DNA from: Anthoceros angustus
Lineage: Eukaryota > Streptophyta > Anthocerotopsida > Anthocerotales > Anthocerotaceae
Assembly: GCA_010909165.1 (NCBI GenBank)
Contig: VJWM01000358.1
Span: forward strand, 1-40,993
Length of the DNA: 40,993 nucleotides
Direction of reading: 5' to 3'
Under the pieces are notes generated by a model that was not told the origin of the DNA, did not search any database, and worked only from the letters and a program-made list of their open reading frames with translations. Shown here one piece after another: positions 21,100-31,262 of the stretch. A program made the position numbers and the translations under genes. Each line of letters opens with the position of its first letter. Positions within the stretch are counted from its first letter, which is position 1.

Positions 21100-22142
21100 C
21101 GCCCCTTAGATTCGCCTTGATTCCGCGTCTCATCGTCCATTGTGGCGCCTCCTCTCCCTCCTCGGTTTCGTTCTCCTCCACTCTCACCGGGCGCCCCCTT
21201 GCAGGCCTCCTTCCCGGCTGGAGCCGCTTGCCCCATCCTCACGCCTCCGTCCCCACCTCCTCCGCCCCACGGGCACGTCACGAGAAGGAGGCGCAAGGGA
21301 TGCTGGTCCTCATCACGGCATGCGCCTCTGTTTTGACCTCGCCTTGGGCGCAACCACATGGGTTCGATCCTTGAGCCGCCTTGCGGCCGTTGGTGGGCTG
21401 CAGGCGTCCCGGCTCTGCGGCTGCTGACCCTCGGCCGGCGCATGCGGCGCCATCCCCTGCAGCCATTGGCGTGCATGCGGCGAGCCACCCTCCCGCTGCG
21501 GCCATTGGTGCGCGATCGGCCCGATCACCCCTTCCCTACGGTGGCGTCGGCACGCAGCTGCCGGCCGTCATCCTCACTGCGGCCCTGCGCATCTGGTAAC
21601 CCGGCTTCTTTGCTGCGACCCTCGGTGTCTTGCCTTCAACCAACCCCTCATCTGCGATCCGAGACTTGGCGCATGCAATCGGCCCCCTCTGCCCTCCGGG
21701 TTTGGGCGGGCAAGCCGGCCATCCGCTGCCAGCCCGCCCTTTGTGGGCAAGCGACTGACACCTCATGCCGGCCGCTTGTTGGGGCCCCAAGGTGCGCCAC
21801 AGGCGGAGGGCTCCACCAAAGCGGCGGCATCGGGATGCCGCCCCTCGCATCGCGGACCGGCCGAGCCCCTCCGCTGCGCATGCTCGTCCGGCGGGGCCTT
21901 GTCTTCAAGCATTACTGTGGCGCCCTCAGGGTGTGCGGCCCTCCCGCGCCACCGCCTCGCGCTCACAGCGGCCAGCGTCGGGCGAGCGATTGCCCGCCGC
22001 TTGTTGCGCCAGCCATTTCCTCATCGTCGCCACATGATGGTGCTCCATGCCCCGGCCGCCATGCCTTCCGGTCGCCTCCCTCCTCCGTCCCGGCGCCCGA
22101 CATGGGTGTCGAGCTCCATGTCTTCCACCTCGCCGCCGCCCG
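21100..22142. other. C-rich, CpG-rich stretch, no assignable gene
   Basis: The plus strand is strongly C-rich. Open frames up to 263 codons exist on both strands but are Arg/Pro/Ala-rich, as expected from composition alone. Short internal repeats such as GCGGCCATTGG(C/T)G occur at about 21463 and 21502. I see no domain. Confidence 0.4.
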
Positions 22143-22245
22143 CCCATAAACGCCTATGCTCGTGAGCTTCCACTTTGAAAAGTGGCACTTGGAGTTCTTG
22201 GTGAAGAGCCCCAACACTTCAAGAAAGGCCTCCTGTATGCAGACT
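22143..22245 (-). pseudogene. Possible gypsy reverse transcriptase fragment
   Basis: A minus-strand frame reads FLEVLGLFTKNSKCHFSKWK then LTSIGVYG. This resembles the stretch after the YxDD box in Ty3/gypsy enzymes (V-x-x-x-L-x-x-x-x-L-x-x-x-x-x-KCxF, then LGHxVS). Only about 28 residues match, and neither flank gives convincing RT sequence. It may be a scrap of another retroelement. Confidence 0.4.
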
Positions 22246-22537
22246 TTCGGTGGCATTTGGCACCCCAATGCATCACCGTTGCCACCCGGTAGCTGTTTGG
22301 CGCTTCGCGCCAGCTGCGGTCTGCGGCTATTCGATTTCAACACCACCAGCGGTCGCCATTCTTGCATGTTGCCCTGCGCTTTCGATTGCGGTGCGGTTCC
22401 AACCTTCTAAGCGTATACGGCTTGCTTGGAGTCCGGACGATCGTTGACCGCTAGTCAACCTACCACTTCCGGCCTTTTCCGATGTGTTCACCATCTATCC
22501 ATGGCATCTACCGAGTACTTGCCTTTCCGCCTTGCAG

Positions 22538-22549
22538 CCTATAAATAGG
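22538..22549 (+). promoter_or_regulatory. TATA-like palindrome
   Basis: CCTATAAATAGG lies in the segment shared with 23329-23340 (both followed by AAGAAA(A/C)GTCCTT and TTTGGACCA). A near-palindromic TATA box in repeated arms could start transcription in either direction. There is no transcript evidence. Confidence 0.35.
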
Positions 22550-23289
22550 AAGAAAAGTCCTTCGCATTTGGACCAATGTCACATGTGCATTGCCTATGGA
22601 TGGCATCCACATGGTATGTATGCATGATGGTGGTTGTGTCATGTGATGCATCCGAACATTTGTACCTAGATCTTTGTGCCATGGCACAATCCATGTATGT
22701 GCACCGTCATGCATGTCGGGAAGGGTACCATGCCACATATAAAGGTCACGTGCGATATATAGAAGACATAAAAATCAAAACCCAAGGAAAAGGTGCACGA
22801 CACGGCATCTACGTAGACATGGTCACATGCATCACATCAACGGGCATCATGCATACATACCATGTGCATGTGCATCGTGATATATGTTCGACGCGGTACT
22901 CGGCACATACGATCAGCGAATCTATAGAAAAGACCTAAAAATCAAAACCCAAGGAAAATGTGCACATGGAAAGCACATGGTATGCATGCATGCGGGATGG
23001 ATGGTTGACATGTGAAGTATGTGAACATGTATACCTAGATGCTCATCATGGGCACCTTTTCCATCTATGTGCATCGTGATGCATGTTCGTCTATGACACA
23101 TATATAGGTCGCGCATCTATATTCAAACTACGTAAACACCATAACCCAAGGAAAAGGCGTCGTTCTTGATGAATATCAATTGTTCAAGGCCAAGGACAAG
23201 TGGGATTACAAATATACCTAAGCACCTACCATCGTGAGGTGGCACTCCATCAAGCAGTTCCGGTTTTTGCCTATATATGTGGGCTACCC

Positions 23290-24080
23290 AACCATGGACT
23301 ACCAACTACGCTACTTGCCTATCCCCCGCCTATATATAGGAAGAAACGTCCTTGGCCCCGCTTTGGACCACGTCATGTGGTGTATGTGAACATGTCTACC
23401 TAGATGTGTGTCATGGCACAATCAACCTATGTGCATCGCGATGTTTGTAAGGCCTCGACACATATATAGGTCACCGCACCTATATAGAAAATACCGAAAT
23501 CATAAACCAAGGAAAAGGGCTAGTAGGTTGTTAAGCGCATAAATATCATTTGTTCAAAGGCCAAGGAGAAGTAGGACTCTAAATAGATCATAGTGCCTAC
23601 CATCGTCTGCGGTGGTGCTTCATCGAGAGTCCCGGTGGTTTTGCCTATATATGGGCTACCCAACCTATGATTCTTCGATTGTACATGTTTGTCATAAAGG
23701 ATAGGCAGCCATACTTAGTCCCTTCTTTTCTCTTTTCCCTCTTCTCACCTTTGGGAACCGCATTGTCTAGTGGGACCGTCGGTTGTTGTCTTTATGCAAT
23801 GGCGCACCTATGCGAGCAATGCTCACGACTAAGCTGAATGGTCGCATAGCCGTTTCATTTGGTGATTCTCGGTTTGGTCCAAAGGCCAAGGTCTTCCTTC
23901 CATTCATTGATTGACATATTGGTGCAAAGGCCAAGGAGTTTTGTTCCCTTCATTGCCAATGTAAGCTCCAAAGGCCAATGAGTATTTTCCCTTTCATGAC
24001 GGTCGGGGATGGTCCAAAGGGAAGGCCTTGTCTTATATAGGCGGCGAGGCGGGATAGGCAAGTACCGTGTAGTTGGGAAA
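23290..24080. repeat. Local inverted repeat (stems 23290-23370 and 23995-24080)
   Basis: The left stem contains CTACTTGCCTATCCCCCGCC and CCCCGCTTTGGACC. The right stem is its reverse complement with small indels: GGTCCAAAGG, CTTATATAGG and GGCGGGATAGGCAAGTA. The loop of about 620 bases holds one fold-back module plus repeated CCAAAGGCCAAGG motifs. Confidence 0.7.
23329..23340 (+). promoter_or_regulatory. TATA-like perfect palindrome
   Basis: CCTATATATAGG is a perfect 12-bp palindrome followed by AAGAAACGTCCTTGG. An inverted copy of the surrounding 70-80 bases lies at about 23995-24080, where the minus strand reads CCGCCTATATAAGACAAGG. A repeated TATA context suggests promoters within the repeat. 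Confidence 0.4.
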
Positions 24081-25308
24081 TGGATTTTCTTCACATGAAT
24101 CGGACCTTACATTCGGACCATTCGTCAATCCGAGATTACATTTTAGTCCTTGGCCTTTGGGCGTCAACGGAAATATCATGTCATGAACTAGTCCTCGGCC
24201 TGGCGAATAATGACAAACTTGTTTTCGTCATTGGGCCAAACAGGACTAGACGACATGATCTGACACGAAACACCAAGTCGTTGTGCTTTGGACCCGACCA
24301 CTACAGGCGAGCAAATTAGGCTTTGGACCGATTACAATTCACTGCGTCACCCCCTTCCTACCGCCATTCCACAACCACTCTTCCACTCGCGATCGCGGCC
24401 ATTGCTATTATGAGCATGCCGCCATCGCCACCCCAGGCAAGTTCACGCTATGCCTCCGGTGATTGCGGCGGAATCAAAATGCACCTCCTTTGGAGGCCAT
24501 TCCTGCGCCTCTCGCTCCCGATCCGCCGCCGCCCGCCTCCACATTGAAGGACCTTCCTCCCGCGCATAAGGCACCGCAACGACGGATGGTGTGCGCGTGC
24601 GAGTGGGCTCACGATGATGCACCAAAGCGCCTTCCCTCCGCATCCGCAGACCTGCGCAGCATCCCGTCTTCCACGCGGTCAAACTCCTCGGCGTCATGCC
24701 CGGCACCTCACGGCGGCTGAATGCATGGCCCTACTTTGTCTCATCGCGAGCACACCCTCGGAACGCAGCCGACCGCACTTCCACGCCGCACACTTCTGCG
24801 ATTGTCTTCTTCCGTCGCGGCTCTCGCATCCGATGTACAGAAAAACTTTGAGCTGTCCACCCGGATTATGTGACCAACCTTGCTCGTGTACACCACCCTC
24901 GCGATCGCCATGCGTACCGGTGCACGCTCCATGGAAGACCTTCCGCCTCCAAAACCCCACGCTGCACCTCTTTCCATTGCCCATTGTGATTGTCCGGCCG
25001 CGGCCGATTGGAACCTCGCGGGCGCCTCCGCCATTCGACCGCCCGCGCAAATGCCACCGCCAACCCTACGGTTTCCGTATTATTCGCCCGACCTTGTTTC
25101 ATCCATTCTCAATTGGTGACGGAAAGCAATTCACGTCGAGGCGGCCGTCTGTACATGGGTGCATTGCCTCCATTTTCCGTATCCGCCGCCATAAACCAAG
25201 AAGTGAGTGCGGACGAAAGTCTCTTCACATTAGTGCCCTCTTGTGCGGGGCCAAGACAAAACCGAAACCACTTGCGGTCTAATGAACGTCCGACTCGAGG
25301 CCGGCCTT

Positions 25309-25527
25309 TCAAGCGTTCCCATACACGGAGTTCATGCGGATGGCTTCACCCGCGTGGCCATCACGAGCTTGAGACATAGGCGGGAGCGATAGAGTGCGAG
25401 CACGTCCTCGGTACGCCCAAATGCCGGAGGAACTGACCACCATTGGCACTTCCGAAGTAAACTCATCGGTGATGAAGGTGAGCAGTAGCTCTATCGCCGA
25501 ATGACATCTCTCGATTTCACGTAACAT
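25309..25527 (-). CDS. Short unidentified frame, possibly a decayed coding fragment
   Basis: A 72-codon minus-strand frame begins MLREIERCHSAIELLLTFIT and continues with DEFTSEVPMVV. Its amino-acid composition is balanced, unlike the Arg/Pro/Ala-rich frames around it. The frame just upstream (25788-25531) is also balanced (FRHVVHSLDKRAMLECLGEC), so a broken gene may run right to left here. I know no family for it. Confidence 0.3.
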   Translation of the reverse strand: MLREIERCHSAIELLLTFITDEFTSEVPMVVSSSGIWAYRGRARTLSLPPMSQARDGHAGEAIRMNSVYGNA

Positions 25528-26994
25528 TTCTCAAGCTGCGGCAGCGCCTCGAATCTCACTCACTCGAGCGTCGCCTGCATCCATGCGTGGCGTGAAGAAC
25601 TTGGTGACACTCTCAAACGTGCACTCCCCTAGACACTCCAACATGGCCCTCTTGTCCAGGCTGTGCACCACATGCCGGAACCCCTCTCCCACCCACCCGC
25701 CAACGTGCAGGCACTCGGTGAATAAAAGCGGTCCGCACCTTCTTCCGAATCGCGCCGCCCAGGACATGCGAGGGCTTGTCGGCCACATGCTTGAAAAATC
25801 CGGAGCACATGCGCCATCGGACCAACGGCCGATGAAATCGCACTGCGCTCCTCTTCGCCAGCCCGCGTTTCGATTCTTGGAGGATGGCCATGGTGGGTGG
25901 TTGTCAACATATCCGTCTTAAAAGCCCTCTTCAACGTCCTCTGTGCCCGCATCCTTCCACTCCTTGTGCACCTTTTGGCTCCCTAGTGCGTGCGAGTGTG
26001 GCAAATGTCATGGGACGACTCACCTCAATGCCATTTGGCGGCATGTAGAGCGGTGGTCAAGAACATGGCACGAGGAGGCATCTGCCGTCGTCGGCCGCAC
26101 ATTTTGCATCAATGGTGCCAAATATCTTACCATGTTGCGGGGGTCGGATGCACTCCGTGATGTGGTAATGTAGCACCGACGCGTTGCGTTCGAACACGCC
26201 GTCCACAAATGACGGCGACTCGAAATGCTTCCAGCCTCGGCGATGCCGTCGCGTGGCCGCTGCGTCCTGTTCCAACCTCGTGGACTACATCACCATGTCC
26301 CCACAGTGCGATCGCACTCTAAGCGGTGGGAAAGGTCCCCCCTCGGCCAGCGGAAATTGTCGAGCTTGTTGGCACTCCATGCCCGCCTCAACCTGCAATC
26401 ACCAATGCGAACCCCATCACCATGCAAATAATGGCATGAATGGTCGCTCACGGAGGGTTAGGAGGTCCTCGAATCGCCTCCCTCCGTTCGGACGGCATAC
26501 TGAGCCTTTCGGTCACGCAAACGTGCATCGCGGCATGTGCGCTCCCTCGCGCGGAATGCCATAAGCGCCCGCGTCTGCGCCGTCCGCCTCCGCCGTCCTG
26601 CTACGCTGCAGGCGACCCAAGTGCGGTGGGCTGCGGTGCGGTCGGAGCATCTCTCCTCATCCATCGCGAACCTCAAGTTGGTGCTATTCGCGTTATGCAA
26701 CTCTTCGCCGTCATGGATCGAAGGTCGGTCGTCCGTCCTCGCGAAGGCGGACCAGCCCGGCGGAGGCGCTCTGCGTGCGAAGAACCCACGGATGGTGGCG
26801 GTGTCGAACATTTCCAGCCCGTCCATGCCTTGCACCATCGGATGCGGCGAGCCCTTCGCCGAGTTCGTGCTGCGTCTCCACAAGATGTTGCAGCCTTGCA
26901 AGAGCGGCCGCGCGCCGGTTTCGCGATCGCCATTCGCCTTCTCCGCAAGTGACCCAAAATTTGAAGAAAGAAGCTCCTCGCGATGGCTGCCGGT

Positions 26995-27957
26995 TCACCC
27001 GCGCCGCAGCGCCTTCCTTCCCACCCGGTGGTGTGCCGGAGCTCTTCCACAACTAAGAAGGTCCGTTGCCATGCGTTGAGCCTCTTCCGCTCCGAGGCGC
27101 TTCCATGACGTGCACGCGCCCCGTCGCGCCGCGGGACTTCTGCGCCTCACGTGCGGACGGGCCCTACCGCAGCGCTGGCGCGCTGCCGTTGGCCTAGGGG
27201 GAGGAAATTGTGCCTCCTCCCACATGTCCCGAGGTCGAGGCGGGTGGGATGCGCAGTGCCTCAAGGTCGGGGATGCCGGACGGTCGGGCGTTGTTGAACT
27301 CTCCTCGAGCGCGACCACGACCACCACGCCGCCGCCCGCTCTCCATCCCCCAGGTGACATCCACTTCTTCCTCCTCCGGCACCCCAATCGTAAACCTCCG
27401 AAGGCGCCGCCGCTCGCTCCCACCTCCCCTGCAGAGGTGTAAATTACTGCCCGTCCCGGATGTACGCATTTGCTGTCGGCCTCGATTTGTCTTGCGGGAA
27501 TTGGGCGAATGTCGCCGATACCGGACTTGTGTGTCGCGGCGCAACCGGCGGCATCACGGACCACTGGCGGCCAGACGCCGGCGGGCTTGTCGAATAGAGC
27601 CTCGCACCCCTCAACAATGCCACCGTGCGACGGCGTTCGTTGTCGTCGCCCCCGGCATGCGCGCACCCAGCTCCACTGCGTGGTCGGCGCGACACGAAGA
27701 CAACACGCCTTCTCCATCTCCCAAGTCGACCTTGGGAAAGCCTTGTCGCGGTACTTGTACCCGGCGGCTTTGAGCCAACGCCGCCTCCGCCATCCCGGCG
27801 GTGCCCGCGCTCTTTGCTTCTTCCGCGGGCCTATACCGCGACCGTGATTCTGCGTGAATGGGATTGTCCCAACGGCGCGGGCGGCCTCGCTCACTCGCGC
27901 GCGTCCATCCTCCCACCGGTGGCGGGCGCGGATTGCGTAGATGATCCGCCCACCCAT
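26995..27957 (-). CDS. Long unidentified frame, likely composition-driven
   Basis: At 320 codons this is the longest uninterrupted frame in the window. Its translation is rich in Arg, Ala, Gly and Pro, contains a run of Val (GGGVVVVVALEE), and has no motif I can place. In DNA this GC-rich, long stop-free frames arise by chance, and the opposite strand is also open for long stretches. I list it because of its length, not because I believe it is a gene. Confidence 0.2.
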   Translation of the reverse strand: MGGRIIYAIRARHRWEDGRARVSEAARAVGTIPFTQNHGRGIGPRKKQRARAPPGWRRRRWLKAAGYKYRDKAFPRSTWEMEKACCLRVAPTTQWSWVRACRGRRQRTPSHGGIVEGCEALFDKPAGVWPPVVRDAAGCAATHKSGIGDIRPIPARQIEADSKCVHPGRAVIYTSAGEVGASGGAFGGLRLGCRRRKKWMSPGGWRAGGGVVVVVALEESSTTPDRPASPTLRHCASHPPRPRDMWEEAQFPPPRPTAARQRCGRARPHVRRRSPAARRGACTSWKRLGAEEAQRMATDLLSCGRAPAHHRVGRKALRRG

Positions 27958-29749
27958 TCTCCGCCATATGTGGATGGGCCACAGGGCACGTTGAACCTCC
28001 GGCGGTCAACGATGGCGGCTTGGGCGGAGCGGCCGTCCATGGCGCGATATTGGGCATCGGCGCCGCCGTGAAGGTGCGATGCCGGGCGCAATTGCGCGGC
28101 TCCGCCCGCTGCGCGGCGGCGATGGCGGTGCGGGCAAGGCTCGCATCCGTGAGGGCACGGATCGAGATGACCTTACATGGGGGCATATTCTTGGCGCATT
28201 CGCCGTCTTCCGTGCGTGCCGAGCAAGAATTGTGCCACAATTTCTTCCTTCACTGCGTTGGTTGAGAATGCTCACGCGTTGTCTTAGAAAGCCATGGACT
28301 GTGTGGAAGATCCGCTTGCGCCTTATGTCCCGCCCACCAGTGGCGCCTCGATGTGTGGGACGACAGACGCTGAGCGGATCGATGGCGGCGGATGCAAGCA
28401 TTGCGCGCCCGGCGTTCGTGAGTGGGTCGCGAAAGCTGAAATCATTGTCCATATTCTCCGTGGCCCGCCCGACATCTTTGGGCCGCGGCGTGCATCGAGT
28501 TATGGGATGTGGCCGTCGCCGCGGCGAAGTTTTGGCTCCGATATGCGTGCTTGCATTGCGCTATGTGGGCAAAACTCTCCACGCGTTACCGCGCCCCCAT
28601 CTTGCGCGATGCTGCGGCCAAGCCACTCAACACCCTCATCGTTGCGCATCCCCTCTCCCGCTTTGGTTGCGGTGGACGCGACATGTGGATCGTGGCGTTT
28701 GACTTCGCGGCCGCCATGTGGTCCCGGTGATCATGGTTCCTTCGCGTCACACTTGCGAAGATCTGTACGGTGTCCCAATAACATATTGGGTCCGATGTTC
28801 GGAATAAACTATTGGGTGGAAAGTGCATGATGCGCTATCAACTGCGCCCTCCGAGCATTTGTCGGACCGCACGCAATACGCGTTGGAAAAATTCATTGTG
28901 CCGCTTATTCAAATGCAATTTCATGTCCATTGCGACATCGACCACCGTGGTGGGAGGTCGTTTGGGCGAAAAGGCGACGTTGCTGCGTCATGCCTGCACA
29001 ACCATCCGGACATCCTACCTGTCATGCCTTTTAGGCATCCGCCATATTCTATGCACCATCCGGCTATGCATTAATATCCCTTCGTAGTCCGCCATATTCG
29101 TACCGGCTCATGAAGTCCATCCCTTGCCATAAAATCCGTGACCATGGCCCATATTGGCAACGCGACCATCGCACTTCACATTTTCGATGGCATGGTTGCC
29201 CTTGGCCCTTCCGCGCCTCATGGCTGGAGATTTGTCTGGTCACTCCCACATCCATCGGCACCTGGTCCTCCCGCCTTACCCGGCCCGCTCCACGGACGGT
29301 AGTGTAGGCGACCTGCCCGCCATCCGCCGGCCCGCAGAGGCACTGCCGGCTGCGTGAGCCCGCACATGCCCCCACCCGCCGGCCACCCACCACAAACGGC
29401 CCCACGCTCAACCGCCAACCCACCAACCAGCTAACCCGCCCCAACCCGGCCAACCCACCCAACAAACCAAAAGCGAAAATGCCGACCACGAACCAAATGC
29501 CCAAATTTCTCGAGCGCATACAATGCCTTACATTGGTGAAATGCATAGCATGCGAAAAAGGCAATTGCAGTTGAATGTGCAAGCGGGCGAGGTTGAATGT
29601 GCAATGGACAGACGACGCCATAGAACACAATGCACTTGCGATTAAGCAGGATGACGTTGCGGGCTGCCTCGCGCTCCCTCCTCGAATGACAATGACAATA
29701 ATGAAGGAGGTGCATATTCGTTATATGAACACATGAACAATGGTCCCTT

Positions 29750-31262
29750 ATGTCCAAGACCAAGGCAAGCGCAATGCATTTGACCGGTGGCCGATCAAGT
29801 TGGTTGCCTAACGCTCCCACTAGATCCCAAAGGTCAAGAGAGAAAGAAGCCAGTGCATGGCGGTATGGATGCCTTTCCATGCGACAAACTTCTACAAATA
29901 ATGAATGGGTAGGAAGCCACATATATAGACATGTTTATCGGTACGTATGTCAAGACCAAGGAAGCAGGTTAATCACGTGCCACCTCTCACTCGGTAGGCA
30001 CTATAGGTCTATTTAAAACCTACTTGTCCTTGGCCTTGAACAAATGATATGTATGCGATAGCGTACTCGCCCTTTTCATTGGGTTATGTTGTTCATGTAT
30101 TCGTATATGTGTTCGCAACCCTATATATTGTGGTACCGTGCCCACATGCATCACGATGCACATGGATTCATTGTGGCATGACACAACATCTACCTAGGCA
30201 TGTTCACATACACAACATGCCAACCATACTTCATGCATACACACCATGTGCATGCCATACATTCAATGCACCTCATCACATGCACCCCTTGACCAAATCA
30301 CATGGCATATGGCAAGTGGTATGACAACATGTTCGCTAAAGTCGAAGACCAAGGAAACACGTCAGCAAGGGTTGGACGAGGCTCCCACCGGAAAATGCGG
30401 ATCCCAAGACATAAGAGAGAAAGAAGACAAGACCTTGTCTGCCATCATGCCAAGTATGGATGCCGTTCCATGCGGACAAACTTACAATCGAATTATGATT
30501 GGGTAGGAAGCCACATATATAGACATGTTTCACGGTAGCGTATGCGAAGCCAAGGAGCAGGTTGAATCACGTGCCACCTCACACCCGAGTCGAAACTTTG
30601 GGTTTATTTATTATCATACTTGTCCTTGGCCTTGAACAAATGATATGTATGCACTTAACAACGTGCTTCGCTTTTCCTTGGGTTATGGTGTTTAGGTTTT
30701 TCTATGTAGATCGATGACCTATATATGTGTCATAGTACCGTGACATACATCGATGCGAGATAGATGGATTGCGCCACATCTAGGTAGACATGTTCACGTG
30801 CATCCGATTGCAACCATGCATCATGCATACATACCATGTGCATGTCATGTGGACCTTTTCCTTGGGTTATGGTGTTTAGGTTTTTCTATGTAGATGCGAT
30901 GACCTATATGTGTCATAGTACCGCCATACGATGCGGATAGATGGATTGCGCTATGACACGGATCTAGGTAGACATGTTCACGTGCATCCGATTGCAACCA
31001 TGCATCATGCATACATACCATGTGCATGCCATGTGGACCTTTTCCTTGGGTTATGGTGTTTAGGTTTTTCTATGTAGATCGATGACCTATATGTGTCATA
31101 GTATGCCATATATACATCACGATGCGAGATAGATGGATTGCGCAGATCTAGGTAGACATGTTCACGTGCATCCGATTGCAACCATGCATCATGCATACAT
31201 ACCATGTGCATGCCATGTGCACCTTTTCCTTGGGTTATGATTTTAGGTTTTTTGTATATAGA
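29750..31262 (-). repeat. Right arm of the fold-back structure
   Basis: Inverted relative to 22510-23800. It has its own direct internal duplication. Bases from about 29750 to 30110 recur at about 30345-30690 (period near 600): AGAGAGAAAGAAG, GGATGCC(T)TTCCATGCG, GGGTAGGAAGCCACATATAT, TTGTCCTTGGCCTTGAAC. The outer third is a 184-bp tandem array. Matching the left arm module by module shows that amplification differed in the two arms after they became inverted. Confidence 0.75.
30671..31262 (+). repeat. 184-bp tandem array, about 3.2 copies
   Basis: CTTTTCCTTGGGTTATG starts at 30671, 30855, 31039 and 31223, an exact period of 184. Each full copy also has TCTAGGTAGACATGTTCACG followed by CATGCATCATGCATACATAC. 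Between copies the long blocks are identical and almost all differences are short insertions or deletions. A nucleosome-length unit is typical of satellites. Single diverged copies of the unit occur in the left arm in inverted orientation. Confidence 0.9.

Larger units (their letters stand above)
22510..23800 (+). repeat. Left arm of a large modular fold-back structure
   Basis: This arm is the inverted counterpart of 29750-31262. It is built from modules that also repeat directly within the arm. Each module contains a CCCAAGGAAAAG motif (near 22781, 22948, 23145 and 23506), and the last two also have ATATCA(T)TTGTTCAA(A)GGCCAAGG, CACCTACCATCG or CCTACCATCG, and GCCTATATATG(T)GGGCTACCC. The innermost part (about 23690-23790) pairs with the innermost part of the right arm, including CACCTTTGGGA and CTAGTGGGA. 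No coding potential is apparent. Arms of this size could form a fold-back or Mutator-like terminal repeat. Sharp outer boundaries and a target duplication were not found. Confidence 0.75.
24081..29749. other. C-rich interior of the fold-back structure, no assignable gene
   Basis: About 5.6 kb between the two arms. From about 24320 to 29050 the plus strand is C-rich and CpG-rich. Many frames are open on both strands because of composition. Some minus-strand segments look less repetitive and may be decayed coding sequence (for example 25309-25527 and about 26020-26275). I recognise no domain. There are no rRNA or tRNA genes. Confidence 0.4.

Noticed and set aside
26995-27957. 320-codon frame as a real gene
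   Set aside because: Arg/Ala/Gly/Pro-rich translation in very GC-rich DNA, comparable open frames on the other strand, and no motif. It is kept only as a low-confidence entry.
24000-29100. Ribosomal RNA gene region
   Set aside because: The GC-rich block prompted a check, but no conserved rRNA core sequence could be seen on either strand.
30671-31262. CRISPR array
   Set aside because: The whole 184-bp unit repeats, with no unique spacers, and the context is eukaryotic.
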